A stretch of 6,259 nt of DNA, from NCBI GenBank assembly GCA_017464045.1, contig JAFUEG010000386.1:1-6259 (forward strand). The letters run 5' to 3'. This DNA comes from Lachnospiraceae bacterium. GTDB taxonomy: Bacteria; Bacillota_A; Clostridia; Lachnospirales; Lachnospiraceae. Positions 5,599-6,259 of the stretch are shown piece after piece. The translations under genes and the position numbers were made by a program. The notes under the pieces were generated by a model. That model was not told the origin of the DNA. It saw only the letters and a list, made by a program, of their open reading frames with translations, and searched no databases. Position 1 is the first letter of the stretch. The number at the start of each line of letters is the position of its first letter.

Positions 5599-5829
5599 CC
5601 CCACTCCCTTTTTTTTTATTTTAAAATTATGTACGTATTATGGGAATGTAAGAGATAACGTATGTACGAGAATACTTGCATATTTTTGTGATTAATGATA
5701 AGATAAATTGATTTGACTTTATATGTATAGTCAAAAAGTATAGTTGTAATTTTATAAAAAAATTGAATTTTTTAACCTGATAGTATAAAATTTATATTAT
5801 GCTTTATATTACAATATGAGGATAAAGGT
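5599..5829. promoter_or_regulatory. Divergent control region between the HTH gene and the response regulator
   Basis: This 231-bp, strongly AT-rich region separates two divergently read regulator genes. It holds an 8-bp direct repeat TATGTACG (5628-5635 and 5661-5668), an inverted repeat TTTGACT/AGTCAAA (5712-5718 and 5729-5735), and a 7-bp direct repeat GTATAGT (5725-5731 and 5738-5744) that overlaps one arm of the dyad. These look like operator-type sites, but which protein binds is unknown. I could not assign a convincing - strand promoter. Confidence 0.4.
5763..5791 (+). promoter_or_regulatory. Candidate promoter of the response regulator gene
   Basis: TTGAAT (5763-5768) and TAAAAT (5786-5791) are separated by 17 bp; TATAAA (5784-5789) offers an alternative -10 with 15 bp. 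Transcription would start about 30 bp before the ATG at 5830. The surrounding sequence is so AT-rich that other placements are possible. Confidence 0.35.
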
Positions 5830-6259
5830 ATGAGACTTATTATTTGTGACAATATACGTGAAGATGCATTATTTACAAAAAAACTTATTGAAGAATATCT
5901 TACGGAAGATAAAAATAATATTAGTATAATTTCTCCTGATGAATTGCTTGGAAAAATTGACGATAATGAATTTGACTATGATATAGCTGTAATTGAAATT
6001 GAATACCATAGAAATGATTTAAATGGTATAGAGCTTGGAAAAAGAATAAATGATAATGCTCCATTGTGTAATATTATATATCTTACAGACTTATCTGATT
6101 TTGTTTCGGATGTGTATGAGACCAGGCATTGTTATTTTGTGATGAAGAAAAATCAACAAAAAACACTTAATCGTGCATTGGATAAGGCTTTAGAATTATA
6201 TTATGAAAATAGTAATAAGAATACACTTCATATAAAATGTAATTATAACGATGTATATA
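5830..6259 (+). CDS. Response regulator of the AgrA/LytR type, truncated by the window edge; atypical receiver
   Basis: The open frame runs off the right edge after 143 residues. It begins MRLIICDNIREDALFTKKLI, a CheY-like receiver start, and shows DLNGIELGKRI at 63-73, NIIYLTDLSDFVSDVYETRH at 81-100 and CYFVMKKNQQ at 101-110. These correspond to the receiver pattern of AgrA/LytR proteins (NGIELAxxIR, then xFxTxxxxxxxxxxE, then YLxKP). Residues 131-143 (NTLHIKCNYNDVY) look like the first strand of a LytTR DNA-binding domain, which would continue beyond the window. The phosphoacceptor position in DIAVIEIEYH (51-60) is E56 instead of aspartate, and the acidic pocket is D7-N8 instead of two acidic residues. 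T86 and K106 are kept, although the usual Pro after the Lys is K107. The protein may therefore not be controlled by phosphorylation. GAGG (5818-5821) lies 8 nt before the ATG. No partner kinase is visible; one may lie beyond the edge. Confidence 0.85.
   Translation, partial: MRLIICDNIREDALFTKKLIEEYLTEDKNNISIISPDELLGKIDDNEFDYDIAVIEIEYHRNDLNGIELGKRINDNAPLCNIIYLTDLSDFVSDVYETRHCYFVMKKNQQKTLNRALDKALELYYENSNKNTLHIKCNYNDVY

Noticed and set aside
5599..6259. Toxin-antitoxin or phage module suggested by a small HTH gene beside a divergent gene.
   Set aside because: The partner is a receiver-domain protein, not a toxin, and no integrase, phage gene or attachment site is visible in the window.

Overview
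The window is AT-rich bacterial DNA from a low-GC, probably endospore-forming member of the Firmicutes. Strong Shine-Dalgarno sequences precede most genes, A/T-ending codons dominate, and the window encodes ScpA/ScpB and both subunits of dipicolinate synthase, the enzyme that makes the spore-core metabolite dipicolinic acid. A Lachnospiraceae-like clostridium fits best (many class I Clostridium lack dpaAB), but this is inference from gene content; no rRNA or other taxonomic marker is present.

Layout: (1) 12-1350, + strand: scpA and scpB, the kleisin and winged-helix partners of SMC, separated by 10 bp and closed by a strong hairpin terminator. (2) 1387-2481, - strand: an HD-GYP protein, a predicted cyclic-di-GMP phosphodiesterase, convergent on scpB and sharing its terminator; a good sigma-A-type promoter lies upstream. 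(3) 2655-3824, + strand: a secreted penicillin-binding D-Ala-D-Ala carboxypeptidase of the DacB/DacF type. In B. subtilis a sporulation carboxypeptidase (dacB) also lies a few genes after scpAB, so the HD-GYP gene may interrupt an older neighbourhood. (4) 3943-5339, + strand: dpaA (TTG start) and dpaB, ending in a second strong hairpin. (5) 5377-5598, - strand: a small Cro/CI-type helix-turn-helix protein. (6) 5830 to the right edge, + strand: the receiver part of an AgrA/LytR-type response regulator, cut off where its LytTR DNA-binding domain begins.

Functional reading: the left side serves chromosome segregation, the middle cell-wall/spore-cortex and spore-core maturation, and the right end is the start of a signalling module. 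The carboxypeptidase and dpaAB plausibly act in the same developmental programme. The HD-GYP protein adds a possible second-messenger input.

Most of the window is ordinary core clostridial sequence, and I see no CRISPR array, insertion sequence, tRNA or phage signature. The points most worth a second look are: the response regulator whose phosphoacceptor aspartate appears to be glutamate; a DpaA that departs from two family signatures; repeats and a dyad between the divergent HTH and response-regulator genes; and a possible hairpin over the dpaB ribosome-binding site.
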